From assembly GCF_018811945.1 (NCBI RefSeq), contig NZ_JACRVU010000006.1, positions 62,001-126,000 on the forward strand: 64,000 nt of DNA. Reading direction: 5' to 3'. The stretch is from Gluconobacter sp. P1C6_b (GTDB lineage Bacteria > Pseudomonadota > Alphaproteobacteria > Acetobacterales > Acetobacteraceae). Both the position numbers and the translations under genes were made by a program. The notes below the pieces were generated by a model. That model saw only the letters and a list, made by a program, of their open reading frames with translations, did no database searches and was not told the origin of the DNA. Every line of letters starts with the position of its first letter. The stretch's first letter is position 1. Below are positions 51,703 to 61,312 of the stretch, piece after piece.

Positions 51703-53219
51703 TGCTGCGCTCTGTTTCTTTCCGCCGGGCTGCGGTCCTGCTGGCCCTGACCGCACTTTCCGCCTGTGCGGTCGGTCCGGATTTCCATCGCCCGGACCTG
51801 CCGAAGAACATGGCCTATCAGGGTGCGCCCCTGACAGCCACGGCCGGGCATGGTGTGGTTGGTGCGACCGTGCAGCAGCAGTTCCGGGCGGGGCTGGATA
51901 TTCCGGGCCAGTGGTGGACGGTGTTCGGCAATCCGTCCCTGAATGCGCTCGTCGATCAGGCGCTGGCAAACAATCAGTCCCTGCGCGCCATGCAGCAGGG
52001 GCTGAAATCAGCCTGGGAGCAGCGCCGGATCGAAGGTGCGGGGCTGTATCCGACGCTCTCCGGCTCCTTCAATCCGACACGCAACAAGACATCGCGCGTC
52101 TACTCGCCGATCCCGAATGCCAATGTCTGGCTGTACAACGTTCATACCGCGCAGCTGAACATCGGCTATGTGCCGGATCTGTGGGGGGGCACGCGCAGGG
52201 CGATCGAGGCGGCGGGTGCACAGGCGGATCTGCAGAAATTCCAGCTTGAAGCCACCGCGCTGACCATGATTTCCGATCTCGTGAACGCGACGATCGAGGA
52301 AGCTACGATCCGCGCCGAGATCGATGCCACGAACGAGCTCATCCGCAGCCAGCGCGCCGTGCTGAAGACCGTGACGGCCGAGCAGAGCCTCGGCAATGCG
52401 TCGCGGCAGGACATGGCCCAGCAGCTGGCATCCGTGGCCCAGCTTGAGGCGACGCTGCCGGGCCTTGAGCTGCAACTGGCCCAGACGCGGGACCAGATGG
52501 CTGTTCTGGTTGGCGTGACGCCCAATTCGCCGCTGCCTGAGTTCCGGCTTGAGCAGTTCACTCTGCCAAAGACACTTCCGGTCTCGCTGCCTTCCGACCT
52601 GCTGAACCAGAGACCCGATATCCGCGCCGCGCAGGCGCAGATCCAGTCTGCCAGCGCGCAGATTGGCGTGGCCATCGCCAACCGTCTGCCGAACGTCCAG
52701 CTCAGCGCCACGCCTGCGCAGGCGGTCGGGGTGATGAGTGACTTCTTCAAGCCCGGCTATGGCAACTGGACGATCGCCGCGACCGTCATGCAGCCGATCT
52801 TCCAGGGTGGTTCGCTCCTGCATGCCGAGCGTCAGGCACGCGATAACCTGCTTCAGGCCAACGAGACCTACAAGGCCACGGTTCTGTCTGCGATTCAGGA
52901 CGTGGCGGACAGTCTGCATGCCGTGACCTTTGACGCCGATGCCCTGACGGCCAATGAGAATACGCTGAAGGCCACGTCGCAGAGCCTGAAAATCGCTCAG
53001 GGTCAGCTTCGGCTTGGTGATGTCAGCGAACTGGCCATGCTTCAGGCCCAGCAGACCAATGCGCAGGCCCGTCTGGCCTATGTGCAGGCCGAGGGCGCAC
53101 GTTTCTCCGACAGCGTGGGGCTGTTTCAGGCTCTGGGTGGTGGCTGGTGGAACCGCAATGATATGGGCATGACACCGGCGGCACAGAAGGCTCTCGGGAA
53201 GTCGCTGCTGCCTTGGTGA
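51699..53219 (+). CDS. Outer-membrane efflux lipoprotein (NodT/TolC family)
   Basis: A 506-residue protein with a lipoprotein signal (RRAAVLLALTALSACAVGPD, Cys in LSAC) followed by FHRPDLPKNMAYQGAP. Two outer-membrane efflux repeats are visible. They include WWTVFGNPSLNALVDQALAN, SLRAMQQGLKSAWEQRRIEG, LPSDLLNQRPDIRAAQAQIQ and YGNWTIAATVMQPIFQGGSL. It forms the exit duct of the tripartite pump encoded upstream. The repeat at 53223 begins right after its stop. Confidence 0.92.
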   Translation: MMLRSVSFRRAAVLLALTALSACAVGPDFHRPDLPKNMAYQGAPLTATAGHGVVGATVQQQFRAGLDIPGQWWTVFGNPSLNALVDQALANNQSLRAMQQGLKSAWEQRRIEGAGLYPTLSGSFNPTRNKTSRVYSPIPNANVWLYNVHTAQLNIGYVPDLWGGTRRAIEAAGAQADLQKFQLEATALTMISDLVNATIEEATIRAEIDATNELIRSQRAVLKTVTAEQSLGNASRQDMAQQLASVAQLEATLPGLELQLAQTRDQMAVLVGVTPNSPLPEFRLEQFTLPKTLPVSLPSDLLNQRPDIRAAQAQIQSASAQIGVAIANRLPNVQLSATPAQAVGVMSDFFKPGYGNWTIAATVMQPIFQGGSLLHAERQARDNLLQANETYKATVLSAIQDVADSLHAVTFDADALTANENTLKATSQSLKIAQGQLRLGDVSELAMLQAQQTNAQARLAYVQAEGARFSDSVGLFQALGGGWWNRNDMGMTPAAQKALGKSLLPW

Positions 53220-53222
53220 GGC

Positions 53223-53333
53223 TCAGGGCTCTGCCCTGAAACCCGCCAAAGGCCGGGGGCCTTTGGAAACCTGCTTGTTAGGAATCGGGATCAAAGGGAC
53301 TGAGTTCCTTTGCGGGGTCTGGGGCAGAGCCCC
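53223..53333. repeat. Dispersed intergenic repeat, copy B
   Basis: About 111 bases matching 32108-32217 in the same orientation, with the shared core GGAATCGGGATCAAAGG. The four hairpins of copy A are kept. The third stem changes from AAAGGGGC/GCCCCTTT to AAAGGGAC/GTTCCTTT, including a G-C to A-T compensatory swap. It lies between the efflux operon and the convergent M61 peptidase gene. Confidence 0.85.
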
Positions 53334-53382
53334 TGACAGGCTGACCTGACCTTCCACCGGATCAGATCAGCCCGATACGCCT

Positions 53383-55323
53383 TTACGGACGCGGTGCGTA
53401 AATCGCGCTCAGGCGATCCGGCGTGCCTTCGATGCGCTCCAGATGCGGGTAACGCAGGCCATCGTGATAGGGGATGGAGACCGTGCTGACATGGTCGCCG
53501 GACTTCACGATCAGGCGGATGTCCTGCTTCGGGTCCTTCTGGGCATCCGTGACGGCATGAAGCAGACGCTGCGGCGTGAAGCTCATGTCGTTGACGGCCA
53601 GGATCGTCATGCCCGGAACCACGCCCGCCTTGAAGGCTGGGCTCATCCAGTGCTCACGTCCCACATGTCCGGCGCCGTTCACGCTCAGGCCGAGAGAGAA
53701 CGACAGGTCCGTGGTGTGGCGCGCGGCTTCACTGGCCTTGATGAAGGAGGTCGGCTTGGACGTATAGACCAGCTTGTACCCGCCATTGGTCAGGCCGTTG
53801 AGCGGCGCATGGGGCTGGATCGTGTCCAGACGGTCATGCAGGAACCTGGCCCAGTCATACGGCTGCACGCTGTTGAGCGTCGCGACCACATCGTCGAACT
53901 GATAGGGGCTGACGACGAAGCTGCCGTTGTTTGTGCCGAAGAACGCTCTGGCAAAATCGTCCAGCGACTTGTGACCGTCCGACAGCTTGCGGATCAGCGC
54001 ATCGGCATCCAGCCAGACGAGCTGACCTTCGACGTAATAGTCTTCCGAACGCTGCCAGTCGCGCCATGAGAGCGGCGCGCGCTGGGCGATGACCGGATCG
54101 TTCGTCGTGTCTTCCAGAGGACGCCACTGACGGCCCGTCTGGTTGTCATAGGAGGCTGCCATATAGGCCAGGGCTTCGAAACCCTGATCCTTCGTCACGA
54201 GGCCCGAACGTGCAGCGAGGACATTGCCCCAGTACTGCGTCTGTCCTTCATACACCCAGAGCAGCGAGCCACGCTGCGGCGTGTTGAAATTCGGCGCCCA
54301 CATATCGGCCGGACGGCGATATTTGCCGTTCCAGGAATGGGTATATTCATGGGCCAGCAGATCACGTGTGGGGAACGTTTTGTCCCATTCCGTGAAATAG
54401 CCCGGGGCCGCGCTGTTCTCGCTGGACTGGTGATGCTCAAGGCCGATGCCGCCAAGCTCTTCCGTCAGGGCCAGCAGGAAGTCGTAATGGTCGTAGTGGT
54501 GCGAGCCAAACAGCGACGTTGCCTGACGCACGAGGTTCTGATGCGCGGCAACCTGCTGCGGCGTGGCGTCCAGTGAGTCCGGATCATCCGCCACGACATC
54601 CAGCGAGACCGGAACATGGTCTGGTCCGGTCAGGTCGAACTTGCGGAAATAACGCCCGGCATAGATCGGAGAGTCCACGAGCGTATTGAAGGTCGTGGCG
54701 CTGAAATGCGTCTCGTCACCATAGGTACCGGCACGGAGAGCCGAGCCGATCTGCCAGCCATGCGGCACGCGCACGGAGGGCTGCACCGTAATGTCGCGGG
54801 TGAAATACCCTGCCGGGTAGAGCGAGACCTGATCCCACTGCACGTTGACGATGGACGGGGTCATGACGATCCGGCCCATACCCGGTGCGATTGGCGTCAT
54901 AAGCTGGAAATGCAGATCCAGGCTCGGCGTGCTGCTGGAGACCGGGATGTGGAAGGCGGCGACGTTAACTGTATCGCGCTTCCAGTTCAGTGTGCGGCCA
55001 CCGCTCTGCACACGGAGGCTGGCGAACTGTTCGATGACGCCCGTCGGGGAATGGTCTCCGGGGATCCACATCGGATACAGAAGGACCATCTCACCCTTCT
55101 GCTGCGCCTCTTTTGGCACCGGAACCGTCTCATGGATGGACATGACATGATGGACCGTATCCGTCGCATCGACCGAAACCGTCAGGCTGCCCGGGAAGGG
55201 ACGGTCCTGCGGTTCGGGAACGGGGGCCGGCATGGGCAGCGGCATAGGCTGGGTCTGGGCAAGCGCGGGAGAGACCAGACCGCTGAAAGCCGTCAGGGCG
55301 GCCAGAAGACGCAGAGAGGACAT
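53383..55323 (-). CDS. M61 family glycyl-aminopeptidase-like protein with PDZ domain
   Basis: About 646 residues from the ATG at 55321-55323. The Sec signal is MSSLRLLAALTAFSGLVSPA followed by LA|Q, then a Pro-rich linker. The zinc motif HEYTH is within LLAHEYTHSWNGKYRRP, and GALxExxGGxxxxH-like residues precede it (EELGGIGLEHHQSS). A C-terminal PDZ domain includes FKAGVVPGMTILAVNDMSF. The second Glu ligand region is VYEGQTQYWGNVLA. The family cleaves N-terminal glycine or other small residues in the periplasm. It stands alone. Confidence 0.9.
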   Translation of the reverse strand: MSSLRLLAALTAFSGLVSPALAQTQPMPLPMPAPVPEPQDRPFPGSLTVSVDATDTVHHVMSIHETVPVPKEAQQKGEMVLLYPMWIPGDHSPTGVIEQFASLRVQSGGRTLNWKRDTVNVAAFHIPVSSSTPSLDLHFQLMTPIAPGMGRIVMTPSIVNVQWDQVSLYPAGYFTRDITVQPSVRVPHGWQIGSALRAGTYGDETHFSATTFNTLVDSPIYAGRYFRKFDLTGPDHVPVSLDVVADDPDSLDATPQQVAAHQNLVRQATSLFGSHHYDHYDFLLALTEELGGIGLEHHQSSENSAAPGYFTEWDKTFPTRDLLAHEYTHSWNGKYRRPADMWAPNFNTPQRGSLLWVYEGQTQYWGNVLAARSGLVTKDQGFEALAYMAASYDNQTGRQWRPLEDTTNDPVIAQRAPLSWRDWQRSEDYYVEGQLVWLDADALIRKLSDGHKSLDDFARAFFGTNNGSFVVSPYQFDDVVATLNSVQPYDWARFLHDRLDTIQPHAPLNGLTNGGYKLVYTSKPTSFIKASEAARHTTDLSFSLGLSVNGAGHVGREHWMSPAFKAGVVPGMTILAVNDMSFTPQRLLHAVTDAQKDPKQDIRLIVKSGDHVSTVSIPYHDGLRYPHLERIEGTPDRLSAIYAPRP

Positions 55324-55622
55324 GAGGATATTCCGCTTGTAAATCAAATTACTTCAAGCCCTAACCGGCCATGCAAACCTTCACAAGAGGGAAGCCTGAA
55401 AGACTGCTCTTATTTGCAGGGCCGGATCCCTGGTTCCCTATGGAGGCTTTTCTCCAAAGAACTGGGGCTGATCGAAACCAGGAAAACTGGATGTTCTTAA
55501 TGGTCCAAATTTCTAAGGTTCGACCGTATAACCCCCATCTGAAAATCTACGGGAAGGATGAGGGAGTATGGAGTCAATATCAGTGCAGCACGGTTTCGAA
55601 TAAGACGTAGGGTGTAATGTTT
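55324..55622. other. Intergenic region without recognised gene
   Basis: About 300 bases between the M61 peptidase gene and the A/T-rich glycosyltransferase gene. Only a 79-codon open frame (55371-55610) without ribosome site or recognisable motif is seen. I regard it as non-coding. It may mark the edge of imported DNA. Confidence 0.4.
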
Positions 55623-57482
55623 TTAAGTAGTAGTTCCCTTTTGCAGTCTTTCCTGTCTCCATGACGAACATAAATTTTCCCATGTCTGCTTGGTGTTCGA
55701 GTCAATTCGGTCATCAACCGACATGCTCTGAAGACTTTCTTCAACAAAAACTGCAGATGCTGTGTGATATTTTGAAATAATGTCCTGCATCGCTTCTGAG
55801 ACGCCAGGAATTTCTATAAGACGACGCATTTCGGTATGTATGTCTTCAGATAGTCGGGAAACAGTGGATTTTCCTTCCACTTTAAAAGTCTGCGCGAATA
55901 GATCGAAAATGGCAGGGTTATTGTATCTGAAATGTTTATTTTTAATGACCCCTTTGCCGTCATTCTCTCCACGAGAAAATTTCCAGATATATTCTTCGAA
56001 GGAGCGCAGGTGGTAGTGACAGACATGAGCCCATTCCGTCGGGGTTTGCGTAAAATTCAAATCTTCATTTGTCGTCTGATTCTGGGAATAAATATTTCCA
56101 TCTACGGTCGCATATATTCTTCCAGTGTATGAGCATTCCGGGTGGTGTGCGTAGGAATAGTTGAACAGATTCGTTTTAAAAATGGACTTAACAAGAGGAT
56201 GTTTGTCGCCTTCTATGAAGCGTTCTGCAGACAACCCGTTTGACCATGTCAAATGGTTGTTGGGATAATACACTCTCCAGTTCAGAGAAAAGCAGTCTAC
56301 GCCCTGCTCGTCTCGGGCAGAAATAATAGGAATTATGCTATTTTTACTTCCTTGTGATGGAAGAATGGCTTCGTCGATATCGACAACCGCGCACCAGCGG
56401 AAATCAAGAATTTCAGGAAGCGTTGTCAAAGCATGATTATAGGCTTTGTACTGCATATTGATGCCAGGAATATGATTCCCGGTATTGTTGATCCAGGTAA
56501 TTTCCCCATTTTCCGCAAGAACTTTCAGGAGGGCATCAGAACCATCCGTATTGTCATTGGTATAAATAAAGAAATCTTTTATTCCGATGACGCGGTGGTG
56601 TGCTATCCATTCCAGAAAGTAAATCCCTTCATCCCGGGCTGTTGCCAGTAGAGCAATGTCCTTTCGGCTTTCAATGGCTTCCCGGGCGATGCCAAGGATT
56701 ACAGATCCCCAGTAAATTCCGTTTCCGCGATCCCTGATATGTCCATATCCCAGGAAATCATATTCGCCTGCGGCTTTTCTGATGGAACGACTGTTTCTAC
56801 GCACATTCCATTGTGCCAGTTCCAGGAGTGCCCTGTGGACCCATTCTGCGTGAGGGATATGGTTGATTATTTCAAGGATATTGAAATAATTCTCGTCGGG
56901 GAGGTTCAGGAAGGCAGTTGTGAGGATTTTGGAAAAAATTCTGCGGCGTGTTGTGTTCAGGGATCGGGCAAACAGGTTAAAAAGTTCGACCCGGATATTT
57001 TTATTCGATAGGCTTATTTCGTGAATTGTTTTTTCAATATTATTTTTATTTAAGATAAAATTATTTATATCGCCAAATATTTTTGCGGATTTTTCTTCTA
57101 ACGCAGTCTGATACGGGAATAGAGAAAAAACTTCCCACTCCCGGCTTTCGTCTCGATTGAAGGCAAGATTTCCAAAAGGATCTGCTGAAAAAAACTTTTT
57201 TTCTTCAAGAGAAAGAAGGGATAACTGGTTATTGTTCTGGAATCCGGTTTCAAAGACGAAAAACCTGTCCTTGAAGAGGACGTTTTCTTCAGGACGAATT
57301 CTTTCCACGTCCTCCCCGATATTGATGGGTGCAATAATGAAGAAAGCTGGATTTTCGGCGGATTGGGCAATAACGACGTCAATATAGGACGCCTGCTTTT
57401 CGGTTGAATGTTTTAAGGTACGCTCTTCGGAGCAGAAAAATAGAGTGGTTCCATGAAAGGTTTTTAAATGGAAGAATTCCAT
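55623..57482 (-). CDS. Glycosyltransferase family 2-like protein, atypical A/T-rich gene
   Basis: A 619-residue protein. Residues ~285-480 form a GT-A domain of the Glyco_tranf_2_4 type. It has ALLATARDEGIYFLEWIAHH, GIKDFFIYTNDNTDGSDALL, and the DxD-like WCAVVDIDEAILPSQGS. The first ~280 residues are not recognised; the start looks beta-rich and the middle helical. No signal or membrane span is seen. The sugar and acceptor are unknown; surface polysaccharide is a guess. Base use is unlike its neighbours, with long A/T tracts around 57028-57067 and many Lys, Asn and Ile codons. This suggests transfer. AGGAG precedes the ATG by nine bases. Confidence 0.8.
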   Translation of the reverse strand: MEFFHLKTFHGTTLFFCSEERTLKHSTEKQASYIDVVIAQSAENPAFFIIAPINIGEDVERIRPEENVLFKDRFFVFETGFQNNNQLSLLSLEEKKFFSADPFGNLAFNRDESREWEVFSLFPYQTALEEKSAKIFGDINNFILNKNNIEKTIHEISLSNKNIRVELFNLFARSLNTTRRRIFSKILTTAFLNLPDENYFNILEIINHIPHAEWVHRALLELAQWNVRRNSRSIRKAAGEYDFLGYGHIRDRGNGIYWGSVILGIAREAIESRKDIALLATARDEGIYFLEWIAHHRVIGIKDFFIYTNDNTDGSDALLKVLAENGEITWINNTGNHIPGINMQYKAYNHALTTLPEILDFRWCAVVDIDEAILPSQGSKNSIIPIISARDEQGVDCFSLNWRVYYPNNHLTWSNGLSAERFIEGDKHPLVKSIFKTNLFNYSYAHHPECSYTGRIYATVDGNIYSQNQTTNEDLNFTQTPTEWAHVCHYHLRSFEEYIWKFSRGENDGKGVIKNKHFRYNNPAIFDLFAQTFKVEGKSTVSRLSEDIHTEMRRLIEIPGVSEAMQDIISKYHTASAVFVEESLQSMSVDDRIDSNTKQTWENLCSSWRQERLQKGTTT

Positions 57483-57516
57483 TCCATTATTCTCCTCTAG
57501 AATAGACTACATAAGA

Positions 57517-58176
57517 TCATTGTTTACTTTTATATTCAAGAGGGTCTTTGGAATGTGAGGGCATGCAGTTTGCCACGGAGACTGATGGATCCAGCATCTC
57601 GGTCTGCCAACCTGTTTGCGTGAATTTCAACGCGACTGGAACGGCATTGGGAAGGCGTATGTCGACCGGAAGGTTCATCGCATGTCGCAGCCCCCTGAAC
57701 AGGGCACCATGCGCAACAATCAGGGGAATATCGGAGTTTGCCAGTGCAGCATTCACGGCCAGGCGGGCTCTGTCCGTCAAGGCTCCAAAGCTTTCGGCAT
57801 CTTCGGGGGTAAGCCCGTCTTCAATCCATGGTCTGTACCAGTCCCCCATGGGGGTGCCTTCCTGAATTCCGAAGCAGACTTCCTGTAAATTATCATCCAC
57901 ATGCAGAGGGAGGGTGAGACCTGTGTAGTCCTGAATTGTTTTCTGAACAGTTTCTGCCGTGACGAAAGCGCGTGTCAGAGGAGAGGACACGATACGGGCG
58001 AAAGGTCTTTGCCCGTTGTCGAAAAGGCTGGCGAGAACCCTCCCAGCCTGCAGGGCCTGTTGTCGGCCGGTTTCATTGAGCGGAATATCGGTCCGCCCCT
58101 GTGCCAGTCCCTGACGGTTCCAGTCTGTCTCACCGTGACGAAGATACCAGTAGGGCTTGGGGGCAATCTGCGACAT
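57517..58176 (-). CDS. Histidine phosphatase family protein
   Basis: A 219-residue protein with the catalytic motif YLRHGETDWNRQGLAQGRTD near residue 12. A second His is in IVAHGALFRGLRHAMNL, and Arg and Glu are in SPLTRAFVTAETV and VCFGIQEG. This is the phosphoglycerate-mutase-like fold. It may act as a broad phosphatase; the substrate is unknown. It lies 49 bases downstream of prs on the same strand and may be co-transcribed. Normal base use resumes here after the A/T-rich neighbour. Confidence 0.9.
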   Translation of the reverse strand: MSQIAPKPYWYLRHGETDWNRQGLAQGRTDIPLNETGRQQALQAGRVLASLFDNGQRPFARIVSSPLTRAFVTAETVQKTIQDYTGLTLPLHVDDNLQEVCFGIQEGTPMGDWYRPWIEDGLTPEDAESFGALTDRARLAVNAALANSDIPLIVAHGALFRGLRHAMNLPVDIRLPNAVPVALKFTQTGWQTEMLDPSVSVANCMPSHSKDPLEYKSKQ

Positions 58177-58225
58177 GGGAAAGTCCGTTCACGAAGGCTG
58201 GACCGTGAAGCGGGCCGATGAAAAA

Positions 58226-59158
58226 TCAGTCAAAGAGAGAAGAGACCGAGCTTTCATCGGCAACGGCGCTCATCGCCCGGGCCAGCAGGTTGGCTGTGGT
58301 GATCTGACGGATGTTCGGGGTTTCAAGAAGAGCCTCGGTTGCCGGAATACTGTCAGTCAGCGTCAGCATGTTCAGCGGACTGTCTTTCACGCGCTGGCAA
58401 GCATTGCCAGTCAGAACGCCGTGAGTAACATAGGCCTCAACGCCTTCCGCGCCACGGCTCATGAGGGCGTTGGCGGCGTTGCACAGCGATCCGCCACTGT
58501 CGATGATGTCGTCCACCAGCACGCAGTAGCGGCCGGCGACATCACCGATGACGTTCATGACTTCCGAGACACCAGCGCGTTCGCGACGTTTGTCGATGAT
58601 CGCGAGATCCACGTTCAGACGCTGCGCGAGCTGACGGGCACGGACCACACCGCCGACGTCTGGCGAAACGATGATGAGTTCGCGGTCCGGAAGGCGGGTC
58701 TTCAGGTCACGCACGAAGAGCGGCGCGGCATAGAGATTGTCGGTCGGGATGTCGAAAAAGCCCTGAATCTGCATGGCGTGCAGATCCATCGTCAGGATGC
58801 GGTTTGCGCCAGCTTCGGTCAGCAGGTTCGCCACCAGCTTGGCGCTGATCGGAGTGCGGGGGCCGGATTTGCGATCCTGCCGGGCATAGCCGAAATATGG
58901 CATGACAGCCGTGACACGCCTGGCTGACCCGCGGCGCAGCGCGTCCAGCATGACCAGCAGTTCCATGAGATGGTCGTTCGTCGGCATGCAGGTGCTCTGC
59001 ACGACGAAGACATCCTCCCCGCGGACGTTTTCCTGAATCTCGACGAACACCTCGCCATCGGCGAAGCGTTTCACCACGGTCTTGCACAGCGGCATCCGCA
59101 GTTCATGGGCGACCGCACGGGCCAGCGGCAGGTTACTGTTGCAGGCTACGATCTTCAT
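58226..59158 (-). CDS. prs: Ribose-phosphate pyrophosphokinase
   Basis: A 310-residue PRPP synthetase. It starts [20 protein letters not shown]. It has the ATP/metal motif [20 protein letters not shown] and the PRPP loop [38 protein letters not shown] is the flexible catalytic loop. It makes PRPP for nucleotide, histidine and NAD synthesis, linking to hisG in this same window. The length is standard. Confidence 0.97.
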   Translation of the reverse strand: MKIVACNSNLPLARAVAHELRMPLCKTVVKRFADGEVFVEIQENVRGEDVFVVQSTCMPTNDHLMELLVMLDALRRGSARRVTAVMPYFGYARQDRKSGPRTPISAKLVANLLTEAGANRILTMDLHAMQIQGFFDIPTDNLYAAPLFVRDLKTRLPDRELIIVSPDVGGVVRARQLAQRLNVDLAIIDKRRERAGVSEVMNVIGDVAGRYCVLVDDIIDSGGSLCNAANALMSRGAEGVEAYVTHGVLTGNACQRVKDSPLNMLTLTDSIPATEALLETPNIRQITTANLLARAMSAVADESSVSSLFD

Positions 59159-59260
59159 AAAAAACGGCCTCGTCCGGTGTCCGACAGGGAAGTTGCTGGC
59201 CTTCTAACAGTGCAGGGCCGCCCTGTCATCCATCCAGATTTATTCTTTATGCGTACCTGT

Positions 59261-59289
59261 CGGTCGGCGTCTGCATGACGTGCCGACCG
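59261..59289. terminator. Hairpin between the outer-membrane barrel gene and prs
   Basis: CGGTCGGC (59261-59268) pairs with GCCGACCG (59282-59289) with a 13-base loop. It is placed after the barrel gene's stop. No T-run is present, so its role is uncertain. Confidence 0.45.
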
Positions 59290-59310
59290 GGTACACTTCC
59301 TCTGATGGTC

Positions 59311-60201
59311 TCAGAACTGCCAAGCCAGTCCGGCATGCAGCTTCAGACCGTTTGTCAGGCCGCTGGAAACGTCTGAATAGGAATAGGAATGCTCTAATCC
59401 CATGCTGGTTTCGGCATTCCGGTTGCGGCCATAGGAAATATACGAATAGTCGCCACCTGCCGTCAGATGAAGCCGTCGGGTCATGCGGTAATCCACGCCA
59501 AGACCACCTTCCCAAAGGGGGCGGGGCTGTTTGTTATACGAGATGCCGGAATTTAGGACCTCAGCCCATCCGAAGCGTCCACGAAGGACGAGGCGGGATG
59601 TGAGAGCATAATCGGCCTTCAACCCTGCGCCGGCAAAATAAAGTCCGTATCCATATCCGAAATCGCCGTCACTGCCACTGGTGGTATACCCGCCCTGGAT
59701 GAAGGGCGTCAGGAGAAAACTGTTGGAGAGCAGAAGGAAACCTTTGCCGATTTCTCCACGATTGTCGGTGCCGTTGGAGCTGTCGTTTCCACCGGCCGAG
59801 AATCCATACGGAGCAGAAAGGTTGGAATAAGCGCGATAGCGTGACTTGTAGTTTCTCTGGCCATCTTCAAGTGAGAAATGCAGGGCACCGTAAAGGTTCT
59901 CCATTCCGAAAGCATTGAACATGACCGATGCATCAACCTGAAATCCTGGGGTCCAGCCAATGGTGCGGTACCGCGAAGAGCTTGCGGATTCCTCGGTGAA
60001 GCCGGAACGGCCGGATGTGCCCTGCTCCGTCATGCGGGTATTGTAACCGCTGACGCTGTTACGGAACGTGCCTGTCATCGAAAGGCCGATCTCACGGTTT
60101 ACGGCGATGACCGGTGCCGGGTCCGCAAAGGCGGACATGACAGGTACACAGGCGGCGCAAAGGGCTAGACTGGACAGCAGTAGATGGCATGAGGGACGCA
60201 T
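59311..60201 (-). CDS. Outer-membrane beta-barrel protein, function unknown
   Basis: About 296 residues from the ATG at 60199-60201, with GGAG six bases upstream. The Sec signal MRPSCHLLLSSLALCAACVP ends near SAFA|D. The mature sequence alternates polar and aromatic residues (PFIQGGYTTSGSDGDFGYGY, GVDYRMTRRLHLTAGGDYSY) and ends with the barrel signature GLAWQF. It has about ten or twelve strands by eye. No specific family is recognised. Confidence 0.8.
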   Translation of the reverse strand: MRPSCHLLLSSLALCAACVPVMSAFADPAPVIAVNREIGLSMTGTFRNSVSGYNTRMTEQGTSGRSGFTEESASSSRYRTIGWTPGFQVDASVMFNAFGMENLYGALHFSLEDGQRNYKSRYRAYSNLSAPYGFSAGGNDSSNGTDNRGEIGKGFLLLSNSFLLTPFIQGGYTTSGSDGDFGYGYGLYFAGAGLKADYALTSRLVLRGRFGWAEVLNSGISYNKQPRPLWEGGLGVDYRMTRRLHLTAGGDYSYISYGRNRNAETSMGLEHSYSYSDVSSGLTNGLKLHAGLAWQF

Positions 60202-60299
60202 CAGGAACTCCGGTAAAAGGTCGGAGTCCCATAACAAGAAATATTACTTAACGATACCAAGAGTTACATTTTGCGGACAGAAATCTGTTTCTGCCAGTC

Positions 60300-61235
60300 T
60301 CAGGCCGCTTTTTTCGGTGCGGGCTTTGTCTCCGGGAGGGGGGCGTGGTTACGGCCTGAATAGTTGGTGACGATGGTGCGTACGCCCTGTGCGGCTTCGT
60401 CGGCGGCCATGTCGGCGGTATCGCCCCAGGCTCCGTCCAGCGAATGGGGTGCGATGTCGTGAAGCTGGGTCGCGGCGCCGGCTTCCTTTCCATCCGGTGT
60501 CAGGACATGCCAGACGATCTCGATATGATCGACGGCATGTCCGGTACTGCCTGGCGCGCCCGTTTTGAGATCGACCGTGCCGCGGACGATGAAATCCGCG
60601 CCCTTTTCGGCCGTTGTCACCGTGTTGGTCTTGTCCGGCAGCGCCGCATAGAAGGCGCGGGCCAGGGCGATGTTTCCGTCTCCGGGGGCGCCGGTGACAC
60701 CTTTGAAGCAGATCTTTGCCGGCCGGTTCATGAGACTGTGCGGGTCCTGCTGCATCATGTTGGCCTGAATGCCCGTCAGCAGGTTCGCCAGCTGGGGGGC
60801 CTCCTGAACGGCGGCGCCCTGAAGTGCCAGCCTGTCGCCAGCGCTCCATCCCGCCATATCCACGGCAGGACCATCCGTTTCCGCCCGGATTTTTCCTTCC
60901 GGTGTCATGATGACGTAATGGGGCACGACGGCGCCGCTCCGTGTGGCCGCGCTCATTTTCAGCCACCAGTCCCCCTTCTTGCGAGGCTGGGCGATGGCCG
61001 GGACGGACTGGCCGACCATCGCCTGCGCCATGTCATGGGCCCAGAGGGCGGCGGCATCGTCAGACAGCAGGGAATCCGTGGGCGTTGGAACGGCCAGCCG
61101 GGCCGGAGGCAGATTGGCCGCCGTCAGATATCTGGCCTGCTGCCCCGGATCGGCGAACGGCCGCGAAAGGCTGAAGCATCCCCCCAGAACAAGGGGAAAG
61201 CAGAGAGGGAGCAGGACAGGACAGAGGCGACGCAT
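60300..61235 (-). CDS. Lipoprotein, function unknown
   Basis: A 311-residue precursor with lipobox LGGC (Cys20) after MRRLCPVLLPLCFPLV. The mature protein has two similar halves: ALWAHDMAQAMVGQSVPAIA...WWLKMSAA and ALARAFYAALPDKTNTVTTA...ADFIVRGTVDLKTG. This suggests duplicated small alpha/beta units. The end is Pro/Lys-rich (KPAPKKAA). I do not recognise a family. It follows tonB on the same strand after about 80 bases. Confidence 0.78.
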   Translation of the reverse strand: MRRLCPVLLPLCFPLVLGGCFSLSRPFADPGQQARYLTAANLPPARLAVPTPTDSLLSDDAAALWAHDMAQAMVGQSVPAIAQPRKKGDWWLKMSAATRSGAVVPHYVIMTPEGKIRAETDGPAVDMAGWSAGDRLALQGAAVQEAPQLANLLTGIQANMMQQDPHSLMNRPAKICFKGVTGAPGDGNIALARAFYAALPDKTNTVTTAEKGADFIVRGTVDLKTGAPGSTGHAVDHIEIVWHVLTPDGKEAGAATQLHDIAPHSLDGAWGDTADMAADEAAQGVRTIVTNYSGRNHAPLPETKPAPKKAA

Positions 61236-61312
61236 CGGGGCTCCGGTAACAGGACAGTGACCCGGTGGACTGTATGGGATTGCGGCTCCGTTGTCGAAGC
61301 CGTGCGCCCTCC

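Noticed and set aside
55371-55610. A 79-codon frame before the A/T-rich glycosyltransferase gene
   Set aside because: It has no ribosome site, motif or conserved-looking composition. Treated as non-coding.
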